A stretch of 64,000 bases of DNA, taken from positions 124,001 through 188,000 of the forward strand of contig NZ_JNKC01000001.1 of assembly GCF_000701905.1 (NCBI RefSeq). The letters are read 5' to 3'. The notes below the pieces were generated by a model. The model saw nothing but the letters and a program-made list of their open reading frames with translations, was not told where the DNA came from and searched no databases. The DNA is from Proteiniclasticum ruminis DSM 24773. GTDB lineage: Bacteria > Bacillota > Clostridia > Clostridiales > Clostridiaceae. Shown one piece after another: positions 32,157 to 41,772 of the stretch. Both the position numbers and the translations under genes were made by a program. The stretch's first letter is position 1. Every line of letters begins with the position of its first letter.

Positions 32157-32878
32157 TTCAACGCTTCTCCTCCAAAAATTACTAGCGTGATATTATCTCT
32201 TCCACCTCTTTCTTTGGCCATGTCCACAAGTTCCATCATGGACTTATGCATATCCTGGCTACCCGAAAGCTTTTCAAAGATCTCATGTGCAGAGAGATAA
32301 TCTGAAAGACCATCCGTGCAAAGCAGATAAATTTCCTCATGATCCGTCTGTCGCGTATAAGATTCAATCTCCACATGAAGATTGGTGCCTACGGCTCGAG
32401 TAATGATGTTTTTATTTGGATGATGCTTCGCATCCTCCTCAGTAATTTTCCCAAGATCTACAAGTTCTTGGACATAACTGTGGTCTTTTGTAATTTTCTT
32501 GATTTCATTATTGTACACCACATAAAGCGAGCTGTCTCCCACATGCGCCACATCTAGTCTTCCATGATGGCTCAGCGCAGCTGTCATGGTCGTCCCCATG
32601 CCACTCATGGTCTTCTCTTTAGAAGATAACGCATAAATTTCATGGTTTGCTTTTGTGATTGCTTTGAACAGCGAGGGCAGAAGATCTTCCTCTTTCTGAA
32701 TTCCTCTCATGAAACTCAGCACAGTATCTTTAGCCAGTGCACTCGCTACTTCTCCAGCATTGTGTCCTCCCATACCATCGCATATCAGAAAAAGGTTAAA
32801 TGCTTCATCTTCCAGGATGCCATAGGTGTCTTCATTCAGTTGTCGGATATTGCCAATATCTGATATCCTTTCTATCAT
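32153..32878 (-). CDS. prpC: PP2C-type protein phosphatase PrpC/Stp
   Basis: Removes phosphate from targets of the adjacent kinase. The 241-residue PP2C protein has NEDTYGI near residue 15, the metal-binding ICDGMGGHNAGEVAS near 33, GTTMTAAL, VAHVGDSSLYVV near 113, and LLCTDGLSDYL near 190 with the second set of metal-ligand aspartates, then GGRDNITLVIF. It overlaps prkC. Confidence 0.97.
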   Translation of the reverse strand: MIERISDIGNIRQLNEDTYGILEDEAFNLFLICDGMGGHNAGEVASALAKDTVLSFMRGIQKEEDLLPSLFKAITKANHEIYALSSKEKTMSGMGTTMTAALSHHGRLDVAHVGDSSLYVVYNNEIKKITKDHSYVQELVDLGKITEEDAKHHPNKNIITRAVGTNLHVEIESYTRQTDHEEIYLLCTDGLSDYLSAHEIFEKLSGSQDMHKSMMELVDMAKERGGRDNITLVIFGGEALK

Positions 32879-32888
32879 ATGTTTCTCC

Positions 32889-33923
32889 TCACAGGTCAGC
32901 TCTATTTTCCAAATAACTTCTTCTCAGCTGCCCGCACGCAGCGTCAATATCTCCACCCATTTCTCTTCGGATTGTCGCTTCGATTCCAGAATGAAGCAGA
33001 ATATCTTTAAAGTCCTGGATAGACTCATTGGTTGAAGGTAAATACAGCATTTCCTTTATCGCATTGACTGGTATCAGGTTCACATGAACCTTCATGCCTT
33101 CCAAAAGTTTCGCAAGAGCGTATGCATTTTCTCTGGTGTCATTGGAACCACGAACCAACGCATACTCAAATGAGACCCTTCTCCCTGTTTTGCTCATATA
33201 ATATTCTACACTATTTAATATCTCCTGAATACTATATTTGTTGGCAATGGGCATGATCTTCTTTCTTGCTTCATCCGTAGTCTCATGAAGTGAAATCGCA
33301 AGCGTAATCTGAAGCTTCTTATCTGCGAGTTCAATGATTCTGTTTACCAGTCCACAGGTAGACACTGTAATGTTTCTATGGGACAGATGAAGGCCTTCTT
33401 TCGCATTCACCAGACTCAAAAACTTCAGTACCGCTTCAAAATTATCAAGGGGTTCTCCTGATCCCATAAGGACCACATGGGAAATTCTTTCTCCCACCAC
33501 CAAAGAAGCTGCAATGATCTGAGAGAGAATTTCTCCCGGTGTCAGATTTCTTACCATACCATCTTTTGTAGAAGCACAGAAGGTACACCCCATTTTACAT
33601 CCGATCTGAGAAGATACGCATACCGAATAACCATAATGGTACTTCATGATTACCGTCTCGATGATATTCCGGTCCTCCAGAACCATGAGCATTTTTATGG
33701 TTCCATCCTTTGATACCCGCTTCTCAAGGACTTGAGGCAGTGCCATGAAGAAATGTTCTTCCAGCTTGTCCCTCGTACTCTTGTTGAGTGTTTTCATCTG
33801 TTCTGGATCCGTAATCCCTTTATATAAATAGTCATATACTTGCTTGGCTCTAAAAGCACTTTCTCCCTGACTCACCAGCCAGGCTCTCAGCTCTTCCAGA
33901 GAATAATCGTAAACATTTGTCAT
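32889..33923 (-). CDS. rlmN: Dual-specificity RNA methyltransferase RlmN
   Basis: A radical SAM enzyme that makes m2A at 23S rRNA A2503 and A37 of some tRNAs. The 344-residue protein has the cluster motif C-x3-C-x2-C in IGCKMGCTFCAS near residue 105, GSGEPLDNF near 165, and the C-terminal methyl-carrier cysteine in DIDAACGQL. The ATG giving MTNVYDYS is selected because AAAAGGA precedes it. It sits between rsmB and prpC as in many Clostridia. Confidence 0.96.
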   Translation of the reverse strand: MTNVYDYSLEELRAWLVSQGESAFRAKQVYDYLYKGITDPEQMKTLNKSTRDKLEEHFFMALPQVLEKRVSKDGTIKMLMVLEDRNIIETVIMKYHYGYSVCVSSQIGCKMGCTFCASTKDGMVRNLTPGEILSQIIAASLVVGERISHVVLMGSGEPLDNFEAVLKFLSLVNAKEGLHLSHRNITVSTCGLVNRIIELADKKLQITLAISLHETTDEARKKIMPIANKYSIQEILNSVEYYMSKTGRRVSFEYALVRGSNDTRENAYALAKLLEGMKVHVNLIPVNAIKEMLYLPSTNESIQDFKDILLHSGIEATIRREMGGDIDAACGQLRRSYLENRADL

Positions 33924-34029
33924 GCTAACATCCTTTTCCAGAATCCTTCCGGATTTCATTCATAAACATGGACATTTTATCATAAATTATGTTAAATTTC
34001 TTTAAATTATTCTTAGATTTTCAGAAGAA

Positions 34030-34067
34030 AACCTCCGGAACGGCATATTAAGGCCGTCACAGAGGTT
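34030..34067 (-). terminator. Terminator-like hairpin after rsmB
   Basis: On the minus strand AACCTC and GAGGTT form the outer stem and GACGGC and GCCGTT the inner stem, followed by TTCTTCTG. It starts right at the rsmB stop codon and separates rsmB from rlmN. Confidence 0.6.
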
Positions 34068-34068
34068 A

Positions 34069-35382
34069 TTACATTCTTTTCAGTTTGCTGATAAAGAACC
34101 CATCCATGGTTTTACCGGGCAAGATGGTGAGAAATCCTTCCGGAGAGTACTGAAGATGATCTCCTGCTCCAATATCAATCGGAACAGCCTCGAAGTCTTT
34201 GTGCTGCTCCAGAAACCATCTGACATTCTCCTCATTCTCTGCTTGATTAAGCGTACAGGTAGAATACACCAATGTCCCACCAGACGGAATATAGTTCCTT
34301 GCTGTCTCCAGAAGATCTCGCTGGAGTTTCACGAGGTCCATGAGCTCCTCAGGGGTCTTTGTATATTTGATCTCAGGCTTTTTCCTGATGATTCCAAGCC
34401 CTGAACAAGGGGCATCCAGAAGCACATGGGCTTTCTCCACATACTCAGGCAAAATATGAAGGCCATTGTTTTTTCTGATGGTTACTGATGTCAGGCCCAG
34501 TCTGTCCCGATTTTCTCTGATCAAACGAAGCTTGCTTTCATAAATATCAAAGGCATGAACCGGCACCTGATCATGAAGGAGTTCAGCAAGATGCATGGTT
34601 TTCCCCCCAGGCGCAGAACATAGATCAAGATATTCATACCCTTCACTTACCAAAAGCGGTGCAACCAGCATGGAACTTTCATCCTGCACCGTAAGAATCC
34701 CTTCTCTGAACAGCGGGTTCTGCATCACACTTTTGCCACCTGTTACTTCTATACCATAAGGCGAAATGGTCGTTTTTTCTGCACTGTAACCAAGCTTTTT
34801 TAACTCTTCAAGAGCGGTATCCCTTGATATCTTCAGCGTATTCACCCGATAGGTGATCACTGGTCTTTCATTCAAGCCGCTCAAGATCTCCAGATACTTG
34901 TCTCCATACTGATTTTTAAACAGTTGTATCATCCAAGCCGGAAAAGAATACTCGTATATCTCTTCATCCATCTTTTTATAGAACGTATACACCTCATCTT
35001 TTTTCCGGAGATATCCACGAAGAACCCCGTTGACAAACCCGGAGGCTTTCGGTGCTTTTTTCTTTGTGAGATTCACAGCTTCATTGATGACGGCATATGG
35101 CGGTATCCGGTCCAGGAAATGCATCTGGTAAACTGAAACGCGAAGAACATCTAGTACATAGCGTTCTGTCTTTGATAAAGAAATCTTCGTATTTCTCTTT
35201 AAAATTTCATCAATGGTAAGCAAATATTTCAGCGTCCCATACACAATTTCTGTAAGCAGTCCGATATCCTCTTCTTTCACCTGTCCAGACTGAATCGCCC
35301 GGTCCAGAAGAAGATTGGAAAAAGCTCCTTGGTGTAGAACCTTCCCTAAAATCTCCACTGCTGTCTCTCTGACATTCATCAT
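34069..35382 (-). CDS. rsmB: 16S rRNA (cytosine967-C5)-methyltransferase RsmB
   Basis: The 437-residue protein has an N-terminal NusB-like RNA-binding domain (about 1-135) and a SAM methyltransferase domain. The latter contains LDLCSAPGGKTMHLAE near residue 248, VLLDAPCSGLGIIRKKPE near 315 (catalytic-cycle cysteine in PCSG), and YSTCTLNQAENEENV near 370 (the second cysteine). It lies in the fmt-yugP-rsmB-rlmN order common in Clostridia. Confidence 0.97.
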   Translation of the reverse strand: MMNVRETAVEILGKVLHQGAFSNLLLDRAIQSGQVKEEDIGLLTEIVYGTLKYLLTIDEILKRNTKISLSKTERYVLDVLRVSVYQMHFLDRIPPYAVINEAVNLTKKKAPKASGFVNGVLRGYLRKKDEVYTFYKKMDEEIYEYSFPAWMIQLFKNQYGDKYLEILSGLNERPVITYRVNTLKISRDTALEELKKLGYSAEKTTISPYGIEVTGGKSVMQNPLFREGILTVQDESSMLVAPLLVSEGYEYLDLCSAPGGKTMHLAELLHDQVPVHAFDIYESKLRLIRENRDRLGLTSVTIRKNNGLHILPEYVEKAHVLLDAPCSGLGIIRKKPEIKYTKTPEELMDLVKLQRDLLETARNYIPSGGTLVYSTCTLNQAENEENVRWFLEQHKDFEAVPIDIGAGDHLQYSPEGFLTILPGKTMDGFFISKLKRM

Positions 35383-35391
35383 AGTGTTTCC

Positions 35392-36084
35392 TTAATCCCT
35401 TCTTCGATCACGGATTACGAGAAGCCGGATCAGTGTCATGATAGAGGAGAACGCAGCTGCCACATAGGTGAGTGCTGCGGCATCCAGAACCTTCTTGGCT
35501 TTAGGCACCTCGTCCTCCGCCAGGATGTGATACTCCCCAAGAACCGCAAGGGCCCTGCTGGAGGCATTAAACTCCACTGGCAGTGTGAAAAGCTGAAAAA
35601 GAACCACGAGAGAAAAGAGAACGATGCCCAGATCCACAAGGCTGAACATTTCAAAAAGCAGTCCCGCTAAGATGATGATCATGGAGAACCTGGAACCAAT
35701 GGAGGCAAAAGGCACCATAAATGCACGAAGTCTCAGCGGACCATAGTCTTCCTGGTCCTGAATGGCGTGACCCGCTTCATGGGCAGCTACGCCAGCAGAA
35801 GCGATGGAAGGCTTTGAATAGACTTCTTCACTGAGCCTCAGCACCTTCGACCTTGGGTCGTAGTGGTCCGTAAGATTTCCTCTCACCATCTCAATATCAA
35901 CATTCTGAAGACCTGACCGGTCCAGAACAATTCTAGCAACCTGAGCGCCTGTCATTCCGCTTCTAAGACCTTCCCGTCTGTATATATTGTATGTGCTCTG
36001 TATTTTACTTTGAGCATATATGGTCAATATCATCGCTGGAATGAGCAGAAAAAATGTTGGGTCAAATCCAAAGGTAAATGGCAT
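35392..36084 (-). CDS. Membrane zinc metallopeptidase, YugP family
   Basis: A 230-residue neutral zinc metallopeptidase-like membrane protein (Zn_peptidase_2). It has an N-terminal membrane segment (FFLLIPAMILTIYAQ), the zinc motif HEAGH in GVAAHEAGHAIQD near residue 102, and two or three more membrane helices (MIIILAGLLFEMF, GIVLFSLVVLFQLF, and one near the end). The substrate is unknown. Its ATG overlaps the fmt stop, so it is coupled to fmt. Confidence 0.93.
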   Translation of the reverse strand: MPFTFGFDPTFFLLIPAMILTIYAQSKIQSTYNIYRREGLRSGMTGAQVARIVLDRSGLQNVDIEMVRGNLTDHYDPRSKVLRLSEEVYSKPSIASAGVAAHEAGHAIQDQEDYGPLRLRAFMVPFASIGSRFSMIIILAGLLFEMFSLVDLGIVLFSLVVLFQLFTLPVEFNASSRALAVLGEYHILAEDEVPKAKKVLDAAALTYVAAAFSSIMTLIRLLVIRDRRRD

Positions 36085-37019
36085 CAGTCTTCACTCCTTT
36101 TAAAATATTTTTCAGAAATTGTATTTCCATTTAAGAAATCGCGAACATTCATGGGTTTCTTTCCAGGATACTGCAGCCTTACTATTCTGATCTGTCCTTC
36201 TCCCGTTGCCACAATGATTCCCTCTTTGGACACCTTCAGGATTTCTCCAGGTGCACCCTCTGCACCCTCCATCACTTCGGTCTCAAGGATTTTCACTTTC
36301 TGTCCATCCACATAGGAGAATGCTCCAGGAACTGGCGACAGGCCTCTTACAAGGTTGTGAACTGCATATGAGGGTTTGTCCCATTGAATCAGCTGAAGAT
36401 CTTTAGTTATGAGGGGCGCATAAGTGGATTCCTCATGCTTTTGAGGCTGTGGCTTCACAAAGCCACTCAGGAGTCCTTCCATGGTCTCCACAAGGAGGTC
36501 TCCCCCCATCTCGGAAATTCTGTCATGGAGCTCCTCCACATTCATCTTTTCTGACAGATCTACCTTGCGGACGAGAAGCATATCCCCCGTATCCAGTCCT
36601 TTATTCATGAGCATCGTTGTCGCTCCGCTTTCCTTGTGTCCTTCAATGAGCGCAAAATTCAGAGGAGCTGCTCCTCTCAGCTTAGGCAATAAACTTGCAT
36701 GAAGATTGATGCAGCCATACTTTGGAATCGCCAGAATCTCTTCACTGAGAATTTGTCCATATGCCACCACAATGATGAAATCCGGTGCTATGCTTTTCAT
36801 TTCCTCAATAAGCGCTCTGTCATTTCTGAGCTTTACAGGCTGTCTTACAGGAATGTTTCTTTTCACCGCTTCTTCTTTCACTGGCGGAAATGTGACCTTC
36901 TTCCCTCTGCCTTTTTCCTTATCCGGCTGTGTCACCACCAGCGAGACCCCATATCTTTCGTCGAGAGTTTTCAAAGACGGAACAGAAAAGTCCGGCGTGC
37001 CCATAAAAATGATCTTCAT
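36084..37019 (-). CDS. fmt: Methionyl-tRNA formyltransferase
   Basis: Formylates initiator Met-tRNA using 10-formyl-tetrahydrofolate. The 311-residue protein shows IIFMGTPDFSVPSL at the N-terminus, the catalytic region INLHASLLPKLRGAAPLNFA near residue 105, and MLMNKGLDTGDML near 140. The C-terminal tRNA-binding domain follows (from about 205). Two adjacent ATGs occur; the second is given here and the difference is one residue. It follows def directly: def and fmt form the usual formylation/deformylation pair. Confidence 0.97.
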   Translation of the reverse strand: MKIIFMGTPDFSVPSLKTLDERYGVSLVVTQPDKEKGRGKKVTFPPVKEEAVKRNIPVRQPVKLRNDRALIEEMKSIAPDFIIVVAYGQILSEEILAIPKYGCINLHASLLPKLRGAAPLNFALIEGHKESGATTMLMNKGLDTGDMLLVRKVDLSEKMNVEELHDRISEMGGDLLVETMEGLLSGFVKPQPQKHEESTYAPLITKDLQLIQWDKPSYAVHNLVRGLSPVPGAFSYVDGQKVKILETEVMEGAEGAPGEILKVSKEGIIVATGEGQIRIVRLQYPGKKPMNVRDFLNGNTISEKYFKRSED

Positions 37020-37023
37020 CATA

Positions 37024-37536
37024 TTACTCACCATCGGAATAGGTAAGAGAAATCAGAAGGTCTTCTACCTGTTCTTCAGGTTCGAAGTCTTCCTCCACCT
37101 CTTCCAGTTTATCGGTAAAAAGCACACCATTCAGATGATCCAGTTCATGAAGAATACACCGTGCAAGAAGATACTTCGCTTCGATGATAAAATGCTTCCC
37201 CTCTTCATTCATGGCTTTCACCTTCACGTAGGTAGGTCTCTTCACTACCCCGTTTTCACCCGGTATGGAAAGACACCCCTCCACATCCAGATACTCTCCT
37301 TCTGACTCCAGCACTTCAGGATTCACAAAAGCCAACCGGATGTCACCAATGCCCACGGTGAAGATTCTCTTGAGAATTCCCACCTGTGGTGCTGCCAATC
37401 CGATTCCATCCTCATAATCCATTGTATTATACATATCTTTTATCAGCGTCTTCAGTCTTGGGGTCATTTCCGTAACTGGCTTTGCCACCTTTCTTAACAC
37501 ACTGTCTGGTACATGTCTAACTTCTCGTAATGCCAT
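37024..37536 (-). CDS. def: Peptide deformylase
   Basis: Removes the formyl group from new proteins. All three motifs are present in the 170-residue product: GIGLAAPQVG near residue 44, EGCLSIPG near 90 (metal-ligand Cys) and HELDHLNG near 132 (metal-ligand His residues and catalytic Glu). The acidic C-terminus (EEVEEDFEPEEQVEDLL) is longer than usual. It lies between priA and fmt. Confidence 0.97.
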   Translation of the reverse strand: MALREVRHVPDSVLRKVAKPVTEMTPRLKTLIKDMYNTMDYEDGIGLAAPQVGILKRIFTVGIGDIRLAFVNPEVLESEGEYLDVEGCLSIPGENGVVKRPTYVKVKAMNEEGKHFIIEAKYLLARCILHELDHLNGVLFTDKLEEVEEDFEPEEQVEDLLISLTYSDGE

Positions 37537-37550
37537 CTTTTTTCTCCTTT

Positions 37551-39740
37551 TTACATCATACTGTTGGGATTGATATCCAAACTGACTTTAATTGTTTTAT
37601 AAACAGATTTCATCTCATTCTGAACGAAAAGCCTGATGCTTTCCTGACTGTCCGGCGAAAAATCACCTTTCAGAATCATTTGCCATCTGTAGCTGTTTTT
37701 GATCTTTGATATCATACAGGGACTGGGTCCCAGTAAAATGATAGTATCATATTTCTTCAAAAAATTTCTTAAACGTTCACCGATCTCCATAACTTTTTCC
37801 TTCAGAAGTTTTTCATCTTCAGAGGTAAACACCATATGAAAAATCTTCGTGAATGGTGGATTTTTCAGAGCTTCTCGCATGAGGATCTCTTTTTCATAGA
37901 AACCTTCATAATCATGGGTTTTTGCATGTTCCACCGCAAAATGCTCCGGACTGTACGTCTGAATCACCACTTCTCCCTTTTTATCTCCTCTTCCTGCTCG
38001 TCCCGCCACTTGTGTAATCAGCTGGAAAGTTTTCTCCGAGGAGCGGAAATCAGGAAGATTCAGCGAAAGGTCTGCTGCCAGTATTCCCACAAGGGTCACA
38101 TCCTTAAAGTCCAGTCCTTTACTGATCATCTGAGTACCAATGAGGATATCACAATCATTGTTTTTAAAATTCTGGTACATATTCTCATAGGCTGCTTTGT
38201 GTTTTGTGGTATCCCTGTCCATTCTCAGCACCTTGGCCTCTGGGAACATTTTTCTAATGGCTTCCTCGACTTTTTCAGTACCTGTGCCAAACTGCTTGAT
38301 GTACTTGGACTGACAGCTGGGACATGTTTTAGGAAGATACTTTCTGGCACCGCACTGATGGCAGATGAGAGAGTTGTCTTTGTGATAGGTCATGCTGATA
38401 TCACAGCTGCCGCACTTGAACACATACCCACAGGATCTGCAGGACACAAAGGTAGAGAATCCTCTTCGGTTGAGGAAAAGAATCATTTGCTCCTTTCTCT
38501 CCAGAACCTCTTCCATTTTTTTCGTAAGTGTACGGGAAAAAATAGTCCGATTGCCACTGAGAAGCTCTTCACGCATATCCACAACTTCCATCTTTGGAAG
38601 CTCCCCTTCTGTTGCGCGTCTGGTCAGTGATATGAGAGTCAGTTTATTTTCTTTTGCCTGATAATAAGATTCCACAGAAGGTGTGGCTGATGCCAGTACA
38701 AGCCGCCCTTCCTTCTTCTCCATCATGAGTTTCGCTACTTCTTTCGCATTATACTTGGGACTCATCTCAGATTTATAAGTGGTTTCATGTTCTTCATCCA
38801 CAATAACCATTTTGAGATTCCGGAAGGGAAGAAACAGCGCAGATCTTGCTCCAATGGCGATTTTCACCTTTCCAGCCCTCACCCGGTGCCATTCATCATA
38901 TCGTTCACCATCACTCAGTCTGGAATGAAAGATGGTAATCTCTTTTCCGAATCTCCCCTTGAATCTTTCTATCATTTGAGGTGTCAGACTGATTTCCGGC
39001 AGTAAAACAATGGAATCCTCTCCTCTTAGTAGACACCTTCGGATGAGCTCCATAAACACTTCTGTTTTACCAGATCCAGTGATGCCATGAAGAAGGTAGG
39101 TTCCCTCTTTTTTATCTATGGTCTCCACAGCAACCCTCTGTTCTTCATTAAGGGTTCGTTCTTCATAATTCTCATATTCCTCTACGTTATAGCGGTAGTC
39201 TTTTTCACTCAGAACGGCCATATAACCATGACGGATCAGAGTATTCACGGAACTCAAGGAGAACCCTTGCCGAACCAGATCCGCTTTTATAAACTTCCCT
39301 GGCTGTTTATCCACTTCAGCATAAATCTCCATATAAGGACTTTTTTGATATTTAGGTCCCAAAGGGGAGATTGTATAAAGATTCTCACTCATTTTATGCT
39401 TCATCCCCTGAAGGATTCCTCGGGGAATCATCAGTTTGATCACATCCAGATAGGTAGCCATATAGTTCTTCCTGATTTCATCCATAATCTGAAGATCTTC
39501 TTCCTCAAAGTACACCTCAGGTTCTGCGGAAAAAATTTCTTTCATTTTTGTCTTGTCATATGCCAAATCTTCATCATCATTGAGTGATACAACGAAGCCT
39601 TCCAGTTTCCTATTGCCTAGCCCAAAGGGAATACGCACTTTCTGACCGATTTTCAAATTCACCTTTTCAGGTATACCGTATGTATAGATCCGATCTGTAG
39701 CCAACGCCTCATGATTGATGATAATTCCTGCTACTTTCAA
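37551..39740 (-). CDS. priA: Primosomal protein N' (replication restart helicase PriA)
   Basis: PriA reloads the replication machinery at repaired forks. The 729-residue protein has the N-terminal DNA-binding domain and the helicase Walker A HGITGSGKTEVFMELI near residue 217. DEEH follows near 315, then a zinc-binding cluster (CRSCGYVFKCGSC, CHQCGARK, CPSC near 445-480), and RAGRGDKKGEVVIQT near 590. The start is TTG at 39740, with AAGGGGG upstream. A TATAAT box is visible about 30 bases before it. Confidence 0.97.
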   Translation of the reverse strand: MKVAGIIINHEALATDRIYTYGIPEKVNLKIGQKVRIPFGLGNRKLEGFVVSLNDDEDLAYDKTKMKEIFSAEPEVYFEEEDLQIMDEIRKNYMATYLDVIKLMIPRGILQGMKHKMSENLYTISPLGPKYQKSPYMEIYAEVDKQPGKFIKADLVRQGFSLSSVNTLIRHGYMAVLSEKDYRYNVEEYENYEERTLNEEQRVAVETIDKKEGTYLLHGITGSGKTEVFMELIRRCLLRGEDSIVLLPEISLTPQMIERFKGRFGKEITIFHSRLSDGERYDEWHRVRAGKVKIAIGARSALFLPFRNLKMVIVDEEHETTYKSEMSPKYNAKEVAKLMMEKKEGRLVLASATPSVESYYQAKENKLTLISLTRRATEGELPKMEVVDMREELLSGNRTIFSRTLTKKMEEVLERKEQMILFLNRRGFSTFVSCRSCGYVFKCGSCDISMTYHKDNSLICHQCGARKYLPKTCPSCQSKYIKQFGTGTEKVEEAIRKMFPEAKVLRMDRDTTKHKAAYENMYQNFKNNDCDILIGTQMISKGLDFKDVTLVGILAADLSLNLPDFRSSEKTFQLITQVAGRAGRGDKKGEVVIQTYSPEHFAVEHAKTHDYEGFYEKEILMREALKNPPFTKIFHMVFTSEDEKLLKEKVMEIGERLRNFLKKYDTIILLGPSPCMISKIKNSYRWQMILKGDFSPDSQESIRLFVQNEMKSVYKTIKVSLDINPNSMM

Positions 39741-39962
39741 CTTCCCACCCCCTTGTTCAACCCATCTATTATAACACCTTTCACTTCATGGTTCCAAGAT
39801 TCTAAGAACGCCTCTGCTTCTCTCCTGTCTGTAAAGAATCTGTTACTCCATCCTGGCATTTTTATGAGTATAATGAAGTACCATCTGAAATCATCAGGAT
39901 GTCCCTATTGAACTATGAATCGATCACTATGGGGTCAAATATAGGATACGAGGAGTGTTATT

Positions 39963-40616
39963 ATGAAAAAGGCCACAAAAAAATACATGCTTCTTTCTCT
40001 GCTTCTCCTCCTTGGTACACTGTATTCTGTTTCTAGAGCGATGGGGCCTGATGATTCCATCATATATAGAGGGATTGTCATCCATACACACCATGACGGA
40101 CTCATGACACTTCTGGTGGATGGGCAGTTTGAACGATCACAAGAGTCGTCCTCTGCTGTGACAGCATTCTCTCTAGCGAAAGACCTTCGCATTCTAAAAA
40201 ATGATCAAGTGATCGAACCCACGGAACTGCAGAGAGGCATGTATGTGGAAATTGAGAGCAGCCCCGAAATCAGAACCAGTTATCCTGCCCAAGGTACTGC
40301 GCTGAAAGTCAGAGTTCTGGATACTCAAAATCTCCCTCTAAACATGGAAGCTGAAGTAATCGGCGTTCTTGATCAAGGTCAGGGTATCACCAGAACAGTC
40401 CACCTCAAAGGCAATCTGCCAGGGTACGGTCAGGATACAGAAATCCTTGTTTCAGTTCCAGAGGGCTCCTACTATCCCTTTGGTCTGGAGAGCAATACTG
40501 GTCTACTGAAAAGCGGCGACCGCGTTTTTGTCGTCTTCACGGGTCCCATCCGTGAAAGTTACCCTTTACAGGGTACTTCAAGCTCTATCATCCTTGTGGA
40601 TCCGGATTCTTATTGA
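39963..40616 (+). CDS. Secreted protein with two internal repeats, unknown function
   Basis: A 217-residue protein I do not recognise. An N-terminal signal or anchor sequence (KKYMLLSLLLLLGTLYSVSRA) is followed by an exported region. Two halves look like a duplicated beta-rich domain: each ends with a shared motif, RTSYPAQGTALKVRVLD near residue 108 and RESYPLQGTSSSIILVDP near 200, and each carries a GDxV- or GMYVEI-like strand shortly before. This suggests tandem OB-like folds. GAGGAG lies 7 bases before the ATG. It is divergent from priA and convergent with the CHAD gene, so probably monocistronic. Confidence 0.75.
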   Translation: MKKATKKYMLLSLLLLLGTLYSVSRAMGPDDSIIYRGIVIHTHHDGLMTLLVDGQFERSQESSSAVTAFSLAKDLRILKNDQVIEPTELQRGMYVEIESSPEIRTSYPAQGTALKVRVLDTQNLPLNMEAEVIGVLDQGQGITRTVHLKGNLPGYGQDTEILVSVPEGSYYPFGLESNTGLLKSGDRVFVVFTGPIRESYPLQGTSSSIILVDPDSY

Positions 40617-40617
40617 C

Positions 40618-40641
40618 AAAGCCCTGGGAAACCAGGACTTT
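40618..40641. terminator. Bidirectional terminator between convergent genes
   Basis: AAAGCCCTGG pairs with CCAGGACTTT (one mismatch) around a GAAA loop, with T on the plus side and T on the minus side after it. It separates the secreted protein gene from the CHAD gene. Confidence 0.65.
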
Positions 40642-41504
40642 TAATTCTCTAGTAGTTTCAGGAATTTTATGAAATACTTCTCTTTTTCTCCTTCGTAGAA
40701 CCGCAGCATTTGCACCAAGTATTTCCGATTTCCTCTATTCTTCCTTATCTTATTTGTCACCAAACGGATTTCTTCCAAGTCGTGGAGTTTTCCTGTGACA
40801 TCATGAAGTTTTTTCAATCTGTCCGCTTCCTTCAACCTCTCTGGCGGAAGAAGCTCTTTGTAAAAAATCATATTATAAGAGATGATCTTCCCATTTAATC
40901 TCAATTTATGGATTTTTTCATCTTCTCCTGTTCTGGCTTGTTTTTCAAGCTTTTTTTGTTTTTTCAGAAGATGATCAAAACGCTTCACAATAAACTCCTT
41001 CTCTCGGTCCTCCATGGATCCTTTATTATTTTTCACGATGGACTGTGAATTAAGGTAATACCCTGAGACCGTTCTGTAGAAAAACATTCTGAACTGAAAT
41101 GTATCCTCATAAAGTTCTTTCTTCTTTCGAGCGTTCTGTAAAACAGAAAGAAGTATTCTCTCCTTCTCTCCTTCATCTCCCATTTTCTTGCCGCTTTCTT
41201 CGCAGTACACTTCAAATTCGCAAAAGAGCTTCGTAAATACATCTGCTTTTCTTCGGGGTCCAAGTGACCTCAGTAAAAGCTGGTAGTTTTTCTTTATTTT
41301 CTGATTGCCTTTTAAGCGAAGCATCGGTTCATAGAATTCATGAATGGATAAGAGCTGCCTTAGAATCACCCTTAAATCATGGATTTTATCCTCATCTTCC
41401 GTCCACTGATCTCCTTCCAGACACAGAAGGAGCAGCCCATGGGCATCTTTAGAGAGTTTTTTTGCTTGATAGAAGAACTTCTCAAGAGACTGATTTCGAG
41501 TCAT
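40641..41504 (-). CDS. CHAD domain-containing protein
   Basis: A 287-residue CHAD protein. The CHAD fold is two four-helix bundles rich in His, Arg and Lys that bind polyphosphate. The family pattern appears twice: IHDLRVILRQLLSIHEFYEP near residue 40 and IHKLRLNGKIISYNMIFYKE near 200, each with the H-x2-R/LR spacing. No CYTH triphosphate-tunnel domain is fused to it and none is adjacent. GGAGG lies about 10 bases before the ATG; an upstream GTG three codons earlier is too close to that site. Role is inferred as polyphosphate-related only from the domain. Confidence 0.85.
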   Translation of the reverse strand: MTRNQSLEKFFYQAKKLSKDAHGLLLLCLEGDQWTEDEDKIHDLRVILRQLLSIHEFYEPMLRLKGNQKIKKNYQLLLRSLGPRRKADVFTKLFCEFEVYCEESGKKMGDEGEKERILLSVLQNARKKKELYEDTFQFRMFFYRTVSGYYLNSQSIVKNNKGSMEDREKEFIVKRFDHLLKKQKKLEKQARTGEDEKIHKLRLNGKIISYNMIFYKELLPPERLKEADRLKKLHDVTGKLHDLEEIRLVTNKIRKNRGNRKYLVQMLRFYEGEKEKYFIKFLKLLEN

Positions 41505-41772
41505 GAAACTCACACCTCCTCAGCGCGTTTCAAAGTGTCATGCCAGTTTTTCACCAAACCGACAGCCATTTCGCTGCTTTGTTGCGAAGCTAAACAACAG
41601 GTTCAACGAAAAATGTGACATTATTAATATTTCATTCATAATTTTAAATTGTTTTTAATTTGCAGAAAAATGAAAAGGTTTGTACTCTCTGTTTTGGAAT
41701 GCAAATCGATTACACTCAACATCATTATATCGTTAATAATCCTCTGGTTCTTTAAAAAATTTGAAATTATAT

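Noticed and set aside
37836-38630. Plus-strand open frame of 264 codons inside priA
   Set aside because: It is antisense to conserved helicase motifs and the zinc cluster of PriA, and its composition is not protein-like.
41505-41772. Possible small gene or second riboswitch between the CHAD gene and the liv promoter
   Set aside because: Only short A+T-rich frames and no stable conserved-looking stems were seen.
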